From: Coffea arabica
Taxonomy: Eukaryota; Streptophyta; Magnoliopsida; Gentianales; Rubiaceae
DNA: 64,000 bases
NCBI RefSeq assembly: GCF_036785885.1
Contig: NC_092330.1
Location: 19,812,525-19,876,524 of the forward strand
Direction: 5' to 3'
The first letter of the stretch is position 1. Every line of letters starts with the position of its first letter. The notes under the pieces are model-generated. The model was not told the origin of the DNA, ran no database searches, and worked only from the letters and a program-made list of their open reading frames with translations. Both the position numbers and the translations under genes were made by a program. This document shows, one piece after another, positions 10,303 through 22,460 of this stretch.

Positions 10303-13300
10303 TGTGAGAACCCGTAATTTTCTTAATTGCTTGGTTTTATTTTCTTTTAATTGCACGTTTTTCCACATTTTCTTATTTGAAAAATCTTAAAAATAATTTT
10401 TATGAGTAAATATGATTTTTAAATCATTTTTCTAGTATCGCATAGTTTTTGAAAAATTAAGAGTATATATCGGATGTGGGACCCGCCGTGCGAAAAGTTC
10501 GAAAAAATTCGGCTAGTTCGGTTAAGTTTTGGATACTGGGTTTAATTTATCGGGTGTTATGAGATATTTAGAGGTTACCAAGTGGATTGGTGTGAGAGAG
10601 ACAAAAGGTTAGGCATGCAATTAATGAAAGTGACATGTGTCACTTAGAGTTTAAATCTTACTTTTGACTTACTATTCATAACTTTACCATTTAAACCAAA
10701 AATTGACCAAAATTTTCTCAAATTTGCAAGGTTCTTGGCCGGCCCTTATCAAGCAAAAAGGAAAGAAAAGCTCTCCAATTTCTTAGCTACAATCTTGTCC
10801 AATCTTTCAATTCAACTGATTAATCTTTAAATTACTTCATAAAACCTCTTAAGTTAGTGAAGTTAAGCTTGGTTGTGAAGTGGTTTGAAAGCTTAAGGTG
10901 TCAAGTTGCTCTTCCTCTTGAGTTGTTAAGGTGAGTAGCTAAGAAACCTCTCTCCTCTATCTAATGATGTCTAATTAACAACTTGTGGTAGTTTAAGAGG
11001 TGAAATTGTGGGTTATTTTATGATTTTAGTGAGATTGATGACATTTTCTATTTATTTATAATTTTTCTGTTTTAATATGATTCATGTGGTGTGGCCATGT
11101 ATGATGATTGGAAATGATCTAGAATGAAGCCTTAGTGGGTGAATGGTGGTTAATTGTAGAAAATTTCTGTTTTGGAAGGAAAATTGGAAAGTTAGGGTTT
11201 CATTTTCCCTAATTCTGCCTGGCACTATTCATCATAGTTAGAGGCCGAATTAGCCTTGAATTAAAAAATAAAAGTTGTAGGGAATGATATTTTAGATATG
11301 CCTGTAAAATTTCAGGCCAATCGGAGTAGCGTAGCTAGTGAAAAGACTGAAATACCCTTGCTTCCCTGTTTCTACACCAACTTGAGAATTGCTTCTGTAA
11401 TTGGCTAATTTGATTGGGAATATGACTGATTTGGTTGTTGAGGTCTTTTGATGAAATGTACCCTGGTGTCTTAGATTTCGAATGGCTTTAGTTTCACTTC
11501 ATTTGAACTTAGGTAGCCTGAATTACGTTTCGTTAACCAGAATGCGGTTTGTTAACCTGTTTTTGCAGTTCTGGTTTAGTATATTAAATTTTTGACCTGG
11601 TTGCACTAGAAACTGGACTGAGTGGCCTTCTTAAACATTGTATCCCTATCTCTTAGCTTCGAAACGGTGTGTCTTGCACCTCCATCCGATAACCGTAGTG
11701 CCAGTGGTGCCAAAACCGCTAAATGACGTCAAAACTGTTTTTAGGTTTTAGGACCTACCTTTCATTCCGATTATTTTCCTAGCTAAATCTTGTACTTGAA
11801 TGACTATGAGCCTATTGAATGGCTGTTATAATGAATTGATGTTGTGTAAGACTTTGGGATTGCTTGAGGAAATAATGAAGCCATAAGTGGCTGGGAAAAT
11901 AGGTAAATACAAAGGGCATGCTGCCAAAATTTTAGGGCTAGGTGAGTCCTTCAATTGAGTTGATCTTAGTGCAAATAAAGGGTTTTGGGGGTTGTTTATA
12001 ACCCTAGGACCAACTGTTATCTTTTTGCTTTGTATTAGTACTTAACCTGGGGCAGCATATGACATCTAGTCGAGCCTTACTTGTGCATTTCGTTTACTCG
12101 ATTTTGGATGTGAAACCTTCAATTAGTTTACTTTGATGATTTTAGGGTTTCTTGGTGATTAAAGTCAATCTGAAGTGAAAACTTTTGAAATATCTATAGT
12201 TAAACCGGTGAGTGTACCACTCCCCTCAATTGCTGTTTAACTTGATTTCTGCCCTGCAATCTATGATTTAAATGACTGCACTATCTGTTTATTTTGTTTG
12301 AGACGAGAGTGTACTTTATCACACTCGTTCTCTTGTCTGTTCATATGCCAATTTTGGTGCGAATCTGAATCTGTATCTGTATCTGTTATCTGTATCTATA
12401 TCTGTATCTGTATCTGTTCGCACGTCGTTTGGAAACTTGTATCCAACGACCTTTCTGTGACCTCTGAGCTCAACACCTGTGGCTAGTTATTCGAGTCGGG
12501 CCGGCAAGGGTCTGGTCGATTAGATAACATACCACGGTAGTCTGTTTTGGGATCTTTGGGTATTGAGACCCTTGATTCCGGTATACTCGAGTATTACCAC
12601 TTCTGTTCTGTTCGATGTTCGGGCCTGGTAGGGGTATGTTTGGTGGACGGAAAATTGGTGTAAAGTGGGGTCTACGGATATGTTGGTTCTATTTACGTTG
12701 ACGGAGAGTCAACGGGTTCGGATCAAGTACTGCAGATGGAAATCTGGCTCCTGAGAGCCACCTGTATCCTTTCCTTTGAATCATTGTGTCTAATCTGGTT
12801 TCTTTTATATCTGGTATATGTATCTGATGGGTTAAACGTGAAAGGCCATGATTTTACCCCTATATGTTTGGTACCTCATTGAGCGAATGCTCACCCCTTC
12901 CTGTTACCTTTGTTTTCCTTGCAGGGAACCACTTCTTGGAATTGTGACTTTGAAGCATGAGTTGAGCTAGTTAGATATTTTGTATTGCTCCTCAATGGTT
13001 GGAAACCCTAATTGTACTTGCTCTTTTGAAAACGAAGCCCTAATGATATTTTGTGTAGTACGAATATCTCGGATTGCACCGTATATTCAATTGTTCAAGA
13101 CTCCAATGTACATATATGTATAAGTGTTTAACCTTGTCTAGTAAATGTATTCCGCTGAGACTATGATTTTTGGTTTGGTGGGCATGTTCTCACCTTAGTA
13201 GTTTCCAATTGTGCATTTTCTTTGGGTTCTATCGTGCGCACTATATCGGGTTTGTGTAAATCGACTTCGTAGTTCGGGCGAGAGTTGGGCAGACGGTCCG

Positions 13301-13343
13301 CTAACCCCTTTGGTACGTCTTAGGGGAAAGTGGGGCCGTCACA
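10303..13343 (+). repeat. 3' LTR of element 1
   Basis: 3,041 bp, collinear with 5743-8778 and followed by the target duplication AGGTA. Confidence 0.9.
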
Positions 13344-13813
13344 AGGTACCCCTATTATTATTATTTTAATGTCAATTACGTGCTCTTATGTGCTCCTACG
13401 TGTTCCTATGTGTTTATATATTTTTATATGCTTTATTTATTGATTTAAATGTTCATTCAAATTTTCTTATATTTATTTAGTTAATTTTTATAAGTATTTG
13501 AGAGGCATTTAAATACCTTAAAAAATGTAATAGATAGGATAACTAGATTTGTTTTATTATATTTTTCCATTTTAGATTGTAATTAGGTCCCCTATTGTAA
13601 TAGATAGGGTAGATAGGATTTTTTATTTCCCTATTTTAGATTGTAGTTAGATTCCCTACTGTAATAGATAGGTTTTTACGTGTTTATGTGGCTTATGTGT
13701 TATATGCTTTATCCGCTTTCCTTAGGATTTTTGCATCTAGATATTATGTTTATGTGTTACATGCTACGTGCTCTTATGTATTTATTTGTTTTAATTTACG
13801 TCTTATTTGTTTT

Positions 13814-15980
13814 TGTGACGGCCCCACCTCCTCCTAGGGCGTACCCCAGGGTTCGGCGGGCCGCCTGCCCAGCTCTCGCTGGGACTCAGTCAATCACTAC
13901 ATTCCTCAAATAAATTACAAGATAAATCTCATATATACATCAAATTCTCCAATAATTTTCGTACCATAAGCGAAGCGAAAACCAGTTAACGTACACATAC
14001 ATCCATTCAAGTCCGAACGTTCATACAAACCCTAATAACAACTATTACACAAGAGGAAAATCCAAATTTAAACCATCAATGAGATAATCCATCCATTCAC
14101 ATGAACAAGCACTACAAGCCATTTCTTCGTCTCGAGTCCTGTGGAGGGGAATAAAATAGTTTTGGGGTGAGTTAGAAACTCAGTGAGTAACCAGCAAAAT
14201 CAGTAAGCAAATATATTTCAAGATAATGCACTTCAATGATGTCATGAATCAAGGATCAAATGTACATTTATCGCTCTCGTGAGCCAGTGAAATCATTGCA
14301 CTTAAACACCCAACGCTCAAAAGATTATTTAACGATAAGCAATAAGGGGGAGCAACGTTGGTGCTCCAGATCATGTCATGAACTCACGAAAGTGGTGGAG
14401 AGGTTGGCTCCAGGTAAATAGTAGAGGAGACGTTGGTGTTCAGCACAAGACTCCCCAAGAACTCATTTAAGCCAAATCATTTCATGGACTCACATGCGCG
14501 CACACATGATATGCAAATGAGTAAATAATGCAAGATACATTTCAAAAGTACTTTGGAAACAGTTTAGGGTCACTCACCTCCACGGCTCAAAAACCATCCG
14601 TCATATATTATTACCTTGCCCGAGTCCAAGCCCTAAAACCCAAAAATAGATTTGACGTCATTTTGCGTATTGGACACAACCAGCGTTACGATTATCGGAT
14701 TGGGGTGTAATTTATACCTTTGTGAAGCTAAGACAGAAGGCTACAACTTTGATGAAGGCTACTCAGTCCATTTTACAATGTATCTAGGTCAAATTTACCA
14801 AAACAACCCCAGATTTTCTAATTTGAAGTTTACTATGGCTGTCCTAACTCCTTCAGTCATATCTCATAATATACAACTCCAATTCAAGTGATTCCAAAGC
14901 CATATGAAAGCTAAGACACAAGGTTAGAATTCTTAAGAAGACATCAACAACCAAATCAATAGTATTCTTGGTCAAAACAACCAATTACAGAAGCTGATTA
15001 GCATGCTCGGATAGAAACAGGGTAGCAGGGGTATTTTGGTTTTTTCACATGATACAGTGCTCGGATCGAGTTGAAATTTTGTAGGCAACTATAAAACATC
15101 ATTTTCTACAACTTTCATGTTCTGAGCTAAAGGTAATTCGGTCTCTAACATACTCAAACAGAAACGGGCAGAACTGAACTATAAGAAATCTCAATTCTGG
15201 AATTTTCTCAAACAACCATAGAAATCACCAAATCTTCCACACAAACCCACAAAAGTGATATATAAACCATCATTAACCCTTATTAGCATCTTACAACATC
15301 AAAATCAACATTTCTACTCAATTGCTATAAACTTTTACAAGGGTTCAAGGCTGCTTTACCTTCCAAAGGTGGGTTCACAAGGTTGCACTTCAAGAACCAA
15401 GTTCCTTAGCTTTCTTTTGCTCTAACTCCCAAGCTTGTTGGATGGGTTGTACAAAATCAGAATTTTTTTCTTGTTCTTTCTCTTATTTTCTCTTGGTTTT
15501 TCTCCCCTATTTTCTCCCTAGAGCTGGCCGAAATTCTCCTTGTTGTTTTGGCCTTTGGTCTTGCTAAGAAGATTAATACTAAGTCACTTGGTCAAAGTCC
15601 AACACCTTTTTGATTAGCCAATCACAATTAAGCTTAGGAACTTCATGCAACCTTTAGGAAGTCTAGCAATTTGTGATTAACCAAATGTCACACTATGGCC
15701 CCAACTTCTTTTAATCTTTACAATTAACTCCAATGAGTTGTCAAAAATATACCGCCTTTACCGCACTAGCGGGTCCCACGTCCATAATACACTTCAAACT
15801 TAACGTGGACTAACTTGTATCAAGGAAATGATTTGAAAACTATATTCTCTTATAAAAATGTATAAGAAATTAATATATATTGAAAAAAAAGCATAAAATT
15901 ATAGACAAGAAAACAAAATAATGTCTCGAAAATATACAAAAATTTTCGGATTCTCATACTCCTTCTTTCGGGATGTCACA
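13814..15980 (-). mobile_element. Inverted solo LTR related to elements 1 and 2
   Basis: Read on the minus strand it starts TGTGACATCCCGAAAGAAGG and ends GGTGGGGCCGTCACA, the same 3' terminus as element 1. The duplication GTTTT flanks it at 13809-13813 and 15981-15985. At 2,167 bp it is shorter than the 3-kb LTRs of elements 1 and 2 but clearly kin (shared GGGACC and TCGG blocks). No interior or second LTR is present. It sits inside solo LTR X. Confidence 0.85.
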
Positions 15981-16981
15981 GTTTTACTGTGTATTATGAA
16001 TGCATGACATCACCACATTAGTCTAACGCTAGTTGTGGTTTCTCCCTTCGCCTACTTGCTAGTCCAACGCTAGTAAAGTTCTTTAAAAATGGGTTAGTCC
16101 AATGTTAGACTCTTAGATCGTTCGTGTGTTAGATTCATTTTGTGTGACATTCATTACATTTTCATGCATATTTTTATTTTTAGGATCTTTTCTTATTTGT
16201 ATGATATTTTCTATTATATTATCCCCTATCCTCTATTCTTTATATGTGTTAATCATATCATTTAAAATTGTATCTCATTTAAGAAATTGTAAAATAAGTT
16301 AGTTCATTTGCTTGTTCATATTAGGAGAATTATTCTTTGAACATGGATATGGGTGATTATAAATCTTTAGTTTAAATACTCCATTGTTTCCTATATAAGA
16401 AAATTATGTCAAGAGTTTTTGTCTCCCATACTCATTATGTTGCATTCCTATTCTTTGGTCACTTATACCTATATATATAATTTAACTTTCTTTTCTTTTA
16501 ATTTCATCATTTGCATACTCGTGACCTCTTCGAGGAAGTATTTTGGCCTTCGCAATTAATGCGATTGGTATCAATTAAATCATTGAATGGATATTTTGTC
16601 CCTCTCGATGTTTTTATAAATTTAGATTTGCATTCATGTAGGAAACATCCAAACGTAACAAAATTAAGGATTAGATTAGGAAAATTTTAACTAAACCTCA
16701 CAACTAGCTTAGACTAGATTGAAAGGGTGCCTTAAGTTTGAATTAATCGAATCTTTGCCTTCCCTTTCTTCAATCGTGACTCTCGAACTCATTTTCTCTC
16801 GTTTTTCAAAGACTTAAGGCGATTCTTTTTTTTCTTAAAAATCCTTTTAGACTAAATTTTGGACCCAAACTATCGCATTCTTTAAAGTCTCATTTTAGGT
16901 CATTTTTTACTTATTTTAAAATAAAATCACATCTTCTTTTGTAAAAATTTATTTTTCATCGCGAAAAATGGAGCGTAGACA

Positions 16982-17502
16982 CTTATATTATATATTATAT
17001 TTTTATTCATATTTTATTTTTCCAAATAAATTTTATTTGGAATCTTTTAATAATATTTTATTATTCCTCAAACTCTATAAGTTATGAAATGGATTTAAAA
17101 AATAACATATTACAAAATTCATTTTAAAGGCAAATATCGTTCTTAATAAGCTTTCGCACTTAAAATTCATAAATAGGTTAGATAATTATACTTAGATAAA
17201 ATTTTATACTTGAATTTTGGTGGATTACTAATTAAATTTAGGTTGTTAATTCTTTAATTCTTATAAGAATTAATGATTCTACAATAAATTAGACTAATTG
17301 AAGCTATAATAAATTTTATGAGATATAATATTTAAATATATTTAGTGACCCACCGGTTCGATCACTCATCTAATGGTTGAACCAGTAATCTGTTGATTCA
17401 CTTCTTTTGTTAGGTTTCTCTCTGAGTTGGGTTTAATAACTATGCTCGTAAGACACTTAAAACTTACTTAAGTCCATTGTATTTATAATCACTAAGAGAA
17501 GA
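16982..17502. other. AT-rich intergenic DNA between solo LTR X and element 2
   Basis: It begins with the duplication CTTAT and ends with GAAGA (17498-17502), the duplication of element 2. A GGTTCGATCACTC...GGTTGAACC stretch near 17350-17385 resembles a common plant inverted-repeat element end, but no full element is visible. Confidence 0.5.
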
Positions 17503-20500
17503 TGTGAGAACCCGTAACTTTTCCATTTGTTAGGTTTTATAATTTTTCTAGGCTTTCTTATATTCAATGGCTTGTTTTCTACACTTTCTGTATCCGAAAA
17601 ATTTTCTAGATTATTTTTACGAGTAAATATAGTTTTTAGATGATTTTTCTAGTATCGAATAGATTTTGAGAAATTAAGAACGTATATCGGACGTGGGACC
17701 CACTAGTGCGAATAGTTCGGAAAAATTCGGCCAATAAGGTTAAGTTTCGGATACTGTGTGAAATTTATCGGGTGTTAAGAGATAAGTAGAATGTGTGAAG
17801 TGATTGATGTGAGAGGGAAAAAGAAAGATAAGAATGCATTAATGAGTGTGACAAGTGTCACAATATGGTTGGTTGTGACTTAAGAAACACTATTCACCTT
17901 TTGACAATTTTTTTTGACTTTTACCACTTGAGTTAAATATCTCAAAAATTACAAAAAAATTCACTCTTCTCCCTTCCCTCTTGGCCGGCCACCTTGAAGC
18001 TCAAAAGAAGGAAAACTCTTCCAAATTCTAGCCTCCATATAGCTCAAATCTTCCAAGAAAATTACTTAAACTAGTTTCTACTCCATAAAAATATTTCTTC
18101 TAGTGCTAGTAAGTGTATTAGTGAAGCTTGTTTGAAGGTTTAAGGTGTCCAACATCCTCCTCTCTCTTGATTTCTTGGTAAGTGATGCTTGAACACCATA
18201 CTACACCTATTGATGCTTATGTTAGGCTTATTAGTGGTTAGAGTGCAGAAATTTCTGGTTTTTATCTTGGTTTGAAGTGATTTCATGAAGTTTTTCATTT
18301 ATTGATGATTTTTCTGGTTTCATATGATCTTGATGGTGTGGTTGTTTTTGATGGTTGGTAATAAGGGGCTTTGGCTCTAGTAGGTGCATATGATAGAAAA
18401 TTGCAATCAATTTTGGATTTGGAAGAATTTCTGGAAAACTAGGGTTCTTGGTTGAACATTCTGTCCGAAATTTTAGGTCATAGATAGAGGCCGAATTGGA
18501 CTTTGCTCAAAACATGAAAGTTGTAGGTATTGATGAGTTTGAAGTGCCTGGAAAATTTCAGGGCATTTGGAGTAGTGTAGAGTGAGTTATGCCGGTTTTA
18601 CTGTTGCTGTTCTGGGTGAACAGAATGTGCGATCTGCGATAGTAATTGTCTGTTTTGACTGGAATTGGTTTGGATTTGGTTGTTGGTGTCTTCTGATGAA
18701 ATGTAGCTGGATGTCTTAGCTAACTTATGCCTTTGGAATTTCGGAATTTGGACTTGTATGGACTGAGATATACCGATTACAGTTTTCTGTGTTTTGCAAA
18801 CCTGTTTTGGTAATTCTGGTATAGTATTTGGCATTTTCGAACTAGTTAAACTAGGAACTGCGTTGAGTGACCTTCTACATTGTTGTAGCCCTGTTTCATA
18901 GCTTCGAAACGGTGGGTCTTACACCCCCATCCGATAACCGTAGAGAATTTTACACCATTACCGCATAATAAGGGCAAAACAGTTTTCTATTTGGGGCCAA
19001 GACTAAGGCCATTTTCTAATTTCTGGTTTGCTATTATGCTCATTTATGCATATGAAACCCTATTGGGGTTGTGTTTAGCATTGCTATATGACTCGTTATC
19101 GAGTCTCTTTTAGGGCTTGCTTTCATTTCGGTTGTTTCCTAGTTAACTTTTGTACTTGTACCACTTTGAGCCTAGTGAACGGCTTTTGGGAAATGAGATG
19201 AATTTTGTGTGAGATGTTGGGACTGATTTGAGGATAGAAAGAAGCCTTAATGGCTGGAAAAGTAAGAAATTTAGGGGAAGTGCTGCCCGATTTTCTAGGC
19301 CGTTTGGTTCCTTTAAGTTGGGTTTGCCTTTTGGTAGAATGAAAGGCTTTTGGGTTGTTTGCGCCTAGGTCTTCATGCTACCTTTTCATTTCCAAGGGAA
19401 TCATGTTTTTGCATTCTTGCATTAGTATTTATTTGGCAAGGCGTACGACGTGTAGTCGAGCCTCACATGTGCATTCTGTTTACTCGATTCCGGAAGTAAA
19501 ACCTTCAATTGGTTTATTTTGATTATTTTAGGGTTTCTTGGCGATTAAGGCCAATCTGAAGTGAAAACTTTTGAAGTTGAGCCGGTGAGTGTACCACTCC
19601 CCTCCATTGCTGTTTAACTTGATTTCTGCTCTGCAATCTGTTTATTTGTTCGAGACGAGGGTGTACTTTATCACACTCGTTCTCTAGTCTGTTCATATGC
19701 CAATTTACTATGTAAAATTTGAATCTGTTATCTGTGTCTGCATCTGTTCGGATTTCTATGACCTATGAGCTCAATCCTGTGGCTAAGTTATTCGAGTCGG
19801 GCCGGCAAGGGCCTGGACGATTAGATAACGAACCACGGTAGTCTGTTCGGGGATTTTTGGGTATTGAGACCCTTGATTCCGGTATACTCGAGTATTACCA
19901 TTTCTGTTCGGTTACGGTGAGCGGGCCCGGTAAAGGGGTGTTTGGTGGACGGAATTCGGTGTAAAGAGGGGTCTACGGACGTTTTGGTTCTATATACGTT
20001 GACGGAGAGTCAACCGGTTTGGATCAAGTACTGCGCTGGAAATTTGGCTCCTGAGAGCCACCCGTATCCTTCTGATTTGAATCATTGGCTTCTGTACTTT
20101 ACATCTGACATGTGTATCTGATTTGTTAAATGTGAAATGCCATGATTTTAATGCTATTTGTTTGGTACCTCATTGAGCGCAAGCTCACCCCTTTCCGTTC
20201 CTTTTGTTTTCCTTACAGGAAAATAAACCCTTTTGGTCTGGATTTGACAAATGGCTGCCAAATTGAGCTAGATGAACATATCTTTTGTATAGCTCATGTA
20301 TTAAAACCCTAAGTGTACTTTTGGGGCGTTTTCTCTTTTGATTTGGCAAACCGTGTATATGTATTAACTTTTGAAAGCTTTTGTATGTCATTTTGATTTG
20401 TAAACGCTAAAGTTCAGATGTGAATGTTTGTTAGCTATTTCGGTTGGGTTCTGACGGGTCGGTTACTATTCCTGGCCGGCTCCGGATTTCATTTTTTTTA

Positions 20501-20655
20501 TTTTGGGTTATTTTACCATTTTGATGTGTTTACGCGAGTTTGTAAGTTCCGGATTGAAGCGGATAGCTCTAATCTGATCCGTAGTCCTGGCGAGAGTTGG
20601 GCAGGCAGTCCGGTAACCCCTTTGGTTCGCCTTAGGGGAAAGTGGGGCTGTTACA
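17503..20655 (+). repeat. 5' LTR of element 2
   Basis: 3,153 bp, ending GGGGCTGTTACA before the primer site. It is distantly similar to the LTRs of element 1 over much of its length. Confidence 0.92.
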
Positions 20656-20657
20656 AG

Positions 20658-20669
20658 TGGTATCAGAGC
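20658..20669 (+). promoter_or_regulatory. Primer binding site (initiator tRNA-Met type), element 2
   Basis: TGGTATCAGAGC lies two bases after the 5' LTR. Confidence 0.85.
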
Positions 20670-21175
20670 CACTTCGCGTGGTCTCTGCGCGGAGTGAGAC
20701 TGGGCCAGTGGTGTTATGGTCCTGACTTCGTGATTATGTCTTAGTGCTCGTTGGGGCATAAGCTATGAACCGTGCATGTCATAAGTGTAAAGATCTTTAT
20801 CATGGGACTCGAGGAAGCTAGGTATGTATGTCGGGTAGGAATCCTTAATAAAGATGGTTTACTCTTGGGACCGGCCGGCTCGAGTTGTGAATTATCTTAG
20901 ATGGGATTCTTGCGCCCGAATACGAAAGATATGAGGGCCTAGGTTAGAAAGGATTTGATGAACTAGAAAGGCCATTCCTCGGTGGATCGTCTATGTTTGT
21001 ACCTGACTTAACTGGCTGTATGTATGTGTGTGGCTTAATTTTGACCGGCTTGTATATACATGTTTTGATCTTGTTTGTAATGTATAAATGTGTGTTATCA
21101 TAAAAGTTTTGAGTGTTACTTACATGCATCGTGCTTATTTTGGTTTAGTATTATTGCCTAGACCAAGTAAAACTC

Positions 21176-22093
21176 ATGGAAGGTACACGGAGTGGACGGG
21201 GCCGTGGGCGTGCAAATAGGCAACCTACACCTGAAAGGGGTACTGGGGAAACCTCATCTGGACCAAACCCTGAACTTAGGATTGACCCCAATGTCCAAAT
21301 AGCTGCTGCCATGCAGCAAATGACTGTTTTGCTAGCCCAAGTGGTGCACCAACAAGGTCAAAACCCTAACCCTAACCCTGGGAATCCTGGTAATCACATG
21401 GAGGGCGAGGATAGAGCCCTTGAGAGATTTCAGAAGTTCTCCCCACCCAAATTTCTTGGAGGCCCTGATCCTGACGTAGCTGAGAAGTGGCTGGAGAAGA
21501 TGATCGATATTTTCGCTGCCTTACATTATACCGAGGAGAGACAGGTGACATTTGCTGTCTTTCAACTAGAGGGAGCCGCCCGTTCCTGGTGGAATGTCAT
21601 TCGAATGAAATGGGAAAGAGAACAAACCCCGAGGACGTGGGCGAACTTTATGAGAGAATTTAATGCCAAGTTTTTCCCTCCTCTCATCCAAGAAAAGAAG
21701 GAAGATGAATTCATTCGGTTTCGCCAGGGAACACAAACCGTAGCCGAGTATGAGAGTCAATTCACTCGGTTGTCTAAGTTTGCGCCTGAACTGATCATAA
21801 CCGAACAAAGACGGATAAGGCGTTTTATTCAGGGGCTAAATGTTGAGATTCAAAAGGATTTGGCTGTAGCTCAACTTAGTACCGTTAGTGACGCTGTGGA
21901 GAAAGCTCAACGGGTTGAAGATGCGAGGTTACAAGTTAGAAACTTCCAAACCAAGAAAAGGGGCTTTCCTGGGAGCAGCTCGGAACAGGAAGATAAGAGC
22001 ACACCCCCTAAGAGTGGAAAAGGAAATGGGGGAGTACGACAACCGGGGGTGGCTAGTGGTGTCTCATCGGGAGGATCGGTCACTGCTACTTGA
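21176..22093 (+). CDS. gag polyprotein of element 2 (retrotransposon capsid domain)
   Basis: 305 residues. Residues 1-75 are Gly/Arg/Pro/Gln-rich, then come an Asn-Pro repeat and a retrotransposon gag core at about residues 80-240. Typical motifs are FQKFSPPKFLGGPDPDVAEK, QLEGAARSWW and FNAKFFP. The tail is basic and Ser/Gly-rich. This is the structural protein that would pack element RNA. Two CCHC zinc knuckles of the same type as in element 1 are recognisable shortly downstream. No pol follows, so the element is non-autonomous. Assignment to Ty3/gypsy rests on the gag family; lineage is uncertain. Confidence 0.85.
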   Translation: MEGTRSGRGRGRANRQPTPERGTGETSSGPNPELRIDPNVQIAAAMQQMTVLLAQVVHQQGQNPNPNPGNPGNHMEGEDRALERFQKFSPPKFLGGPDPDVAEKWLEKMIDIFAALHYTEERQVTFAVFQLEGAARSWWNVIRMKWEREQTPRTWANFMREFNAKFFPPLIQEKKEDEFIRFRQGTQTVAEYESQFTRLSKFAPELIITEQRRIRRFIQGLNVEIQKDLAVAQLSTVSDAVEKAQRVEDARLQVRNFQTKKRGFPGSSSEQEDKSTPPKSGKGNGGVRQPGVASGVSSGGSVTAT

Positions 22094-22439
22094 GGTCCCT
22101 GTGGATATTGCGGAGGGCCAAGTCATACGGAAACAAATTGCTGGAAGAAGGAAGGAAAATGCTTGCGCTGTGGAAGCGCTGAACATCGGATTGCTAACTG
22201 TCCAGCTCGCCTGCGCGAGCGGAGAGGGACCCTACCACTGACCAAGCCCAATTCTCAGCAACCCGCCAAGAGCAACCCTGGACAGACGAAAGGAGAAGGG
22301 ACGGGATCGAAGGCACAAGCTCGAGTATATTCTCTAGAGCAGCATCAGGTCCCTGACTCGTCTGAGGATGGAGAAGGTATGGTCCGTTGGGTACTTTAGA
22401 TTTGATAGATTCCGTTGATAAGAAAATTTCGAGGGCGAA

Positions 22440-22460
22440 ATTTCTTTAAGGGGGAGAGAG
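22440..22460 (+). promoter_or_regulatory. Polypurine tract of element 2
   Basis: AAGGGGGAGAGAG directly abuts the 3' LTR. Confidence 0.75.

Larger units (their letters stand above)
5743..13343 (+). mobile_element. Non-autonomous Ty3/gypsy-type element with 3-kb LTRs (LARD-like), element 1
   Basis: 5' LTR 5743-8778 and 3' LTR 10303-13343 (about 3.04 kb each), both TGTGAGAACCCG...GTCACA. Perfect 5-bp duplication AGGTA at 5738-5742 and 13344-13348. The primer site follows the 5' LTR and a purine tract precedes the 3' LTR. The internal region is only 1,524 bp, with gag-type remnants and no pol. LTRs longer than the interior and no polymerase fit a large retrotransposon derivative that depends on another element's enzymes. 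By eye the first ~550 bp of the two LTRs are about 96% identical, so it is clearly older than the element at 17503. The coding part is broken. Confidence 0.9.
3526..16981 (+). mobile_element. Solo LTR (family X), about 3.68 kb, carrying two nested insertions
   Basis: It begins TGTAGACACCAAAATTTTG and ends GGAGCGTAGACA (TG...CA), with the 5-bp duplication CTTAT on both sides (3521-3525, 16982-16986). Its pieces are 3526-5742, 13344-13813 and 15981-16981. Removing the two insertions and their duplications leaves about 3,678 bp. There is no internal region or partner LTR, so it is a solo LTR left by recombination. A TATAAATAGG motif near 5693 suits an LTR promoter. It must predate both nested elements. 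A related diverged copy lies at about 29070-42095. Confidence 0.82.

Noticed and set aside
20944-21129. Short minus-strand ORFs around 20185-21129
   Set aside because: They fall in LTR and leader sequence of element 2, recur in its other LTR where applicable, and show no protein features.
21361-21380. Telomere-like ACCCTAACCCTAACCCT
   Set aside because: Only about three units, lying inside the gag ORF where they encode an Asn-Pro repeat; not an interstitial telomere array.
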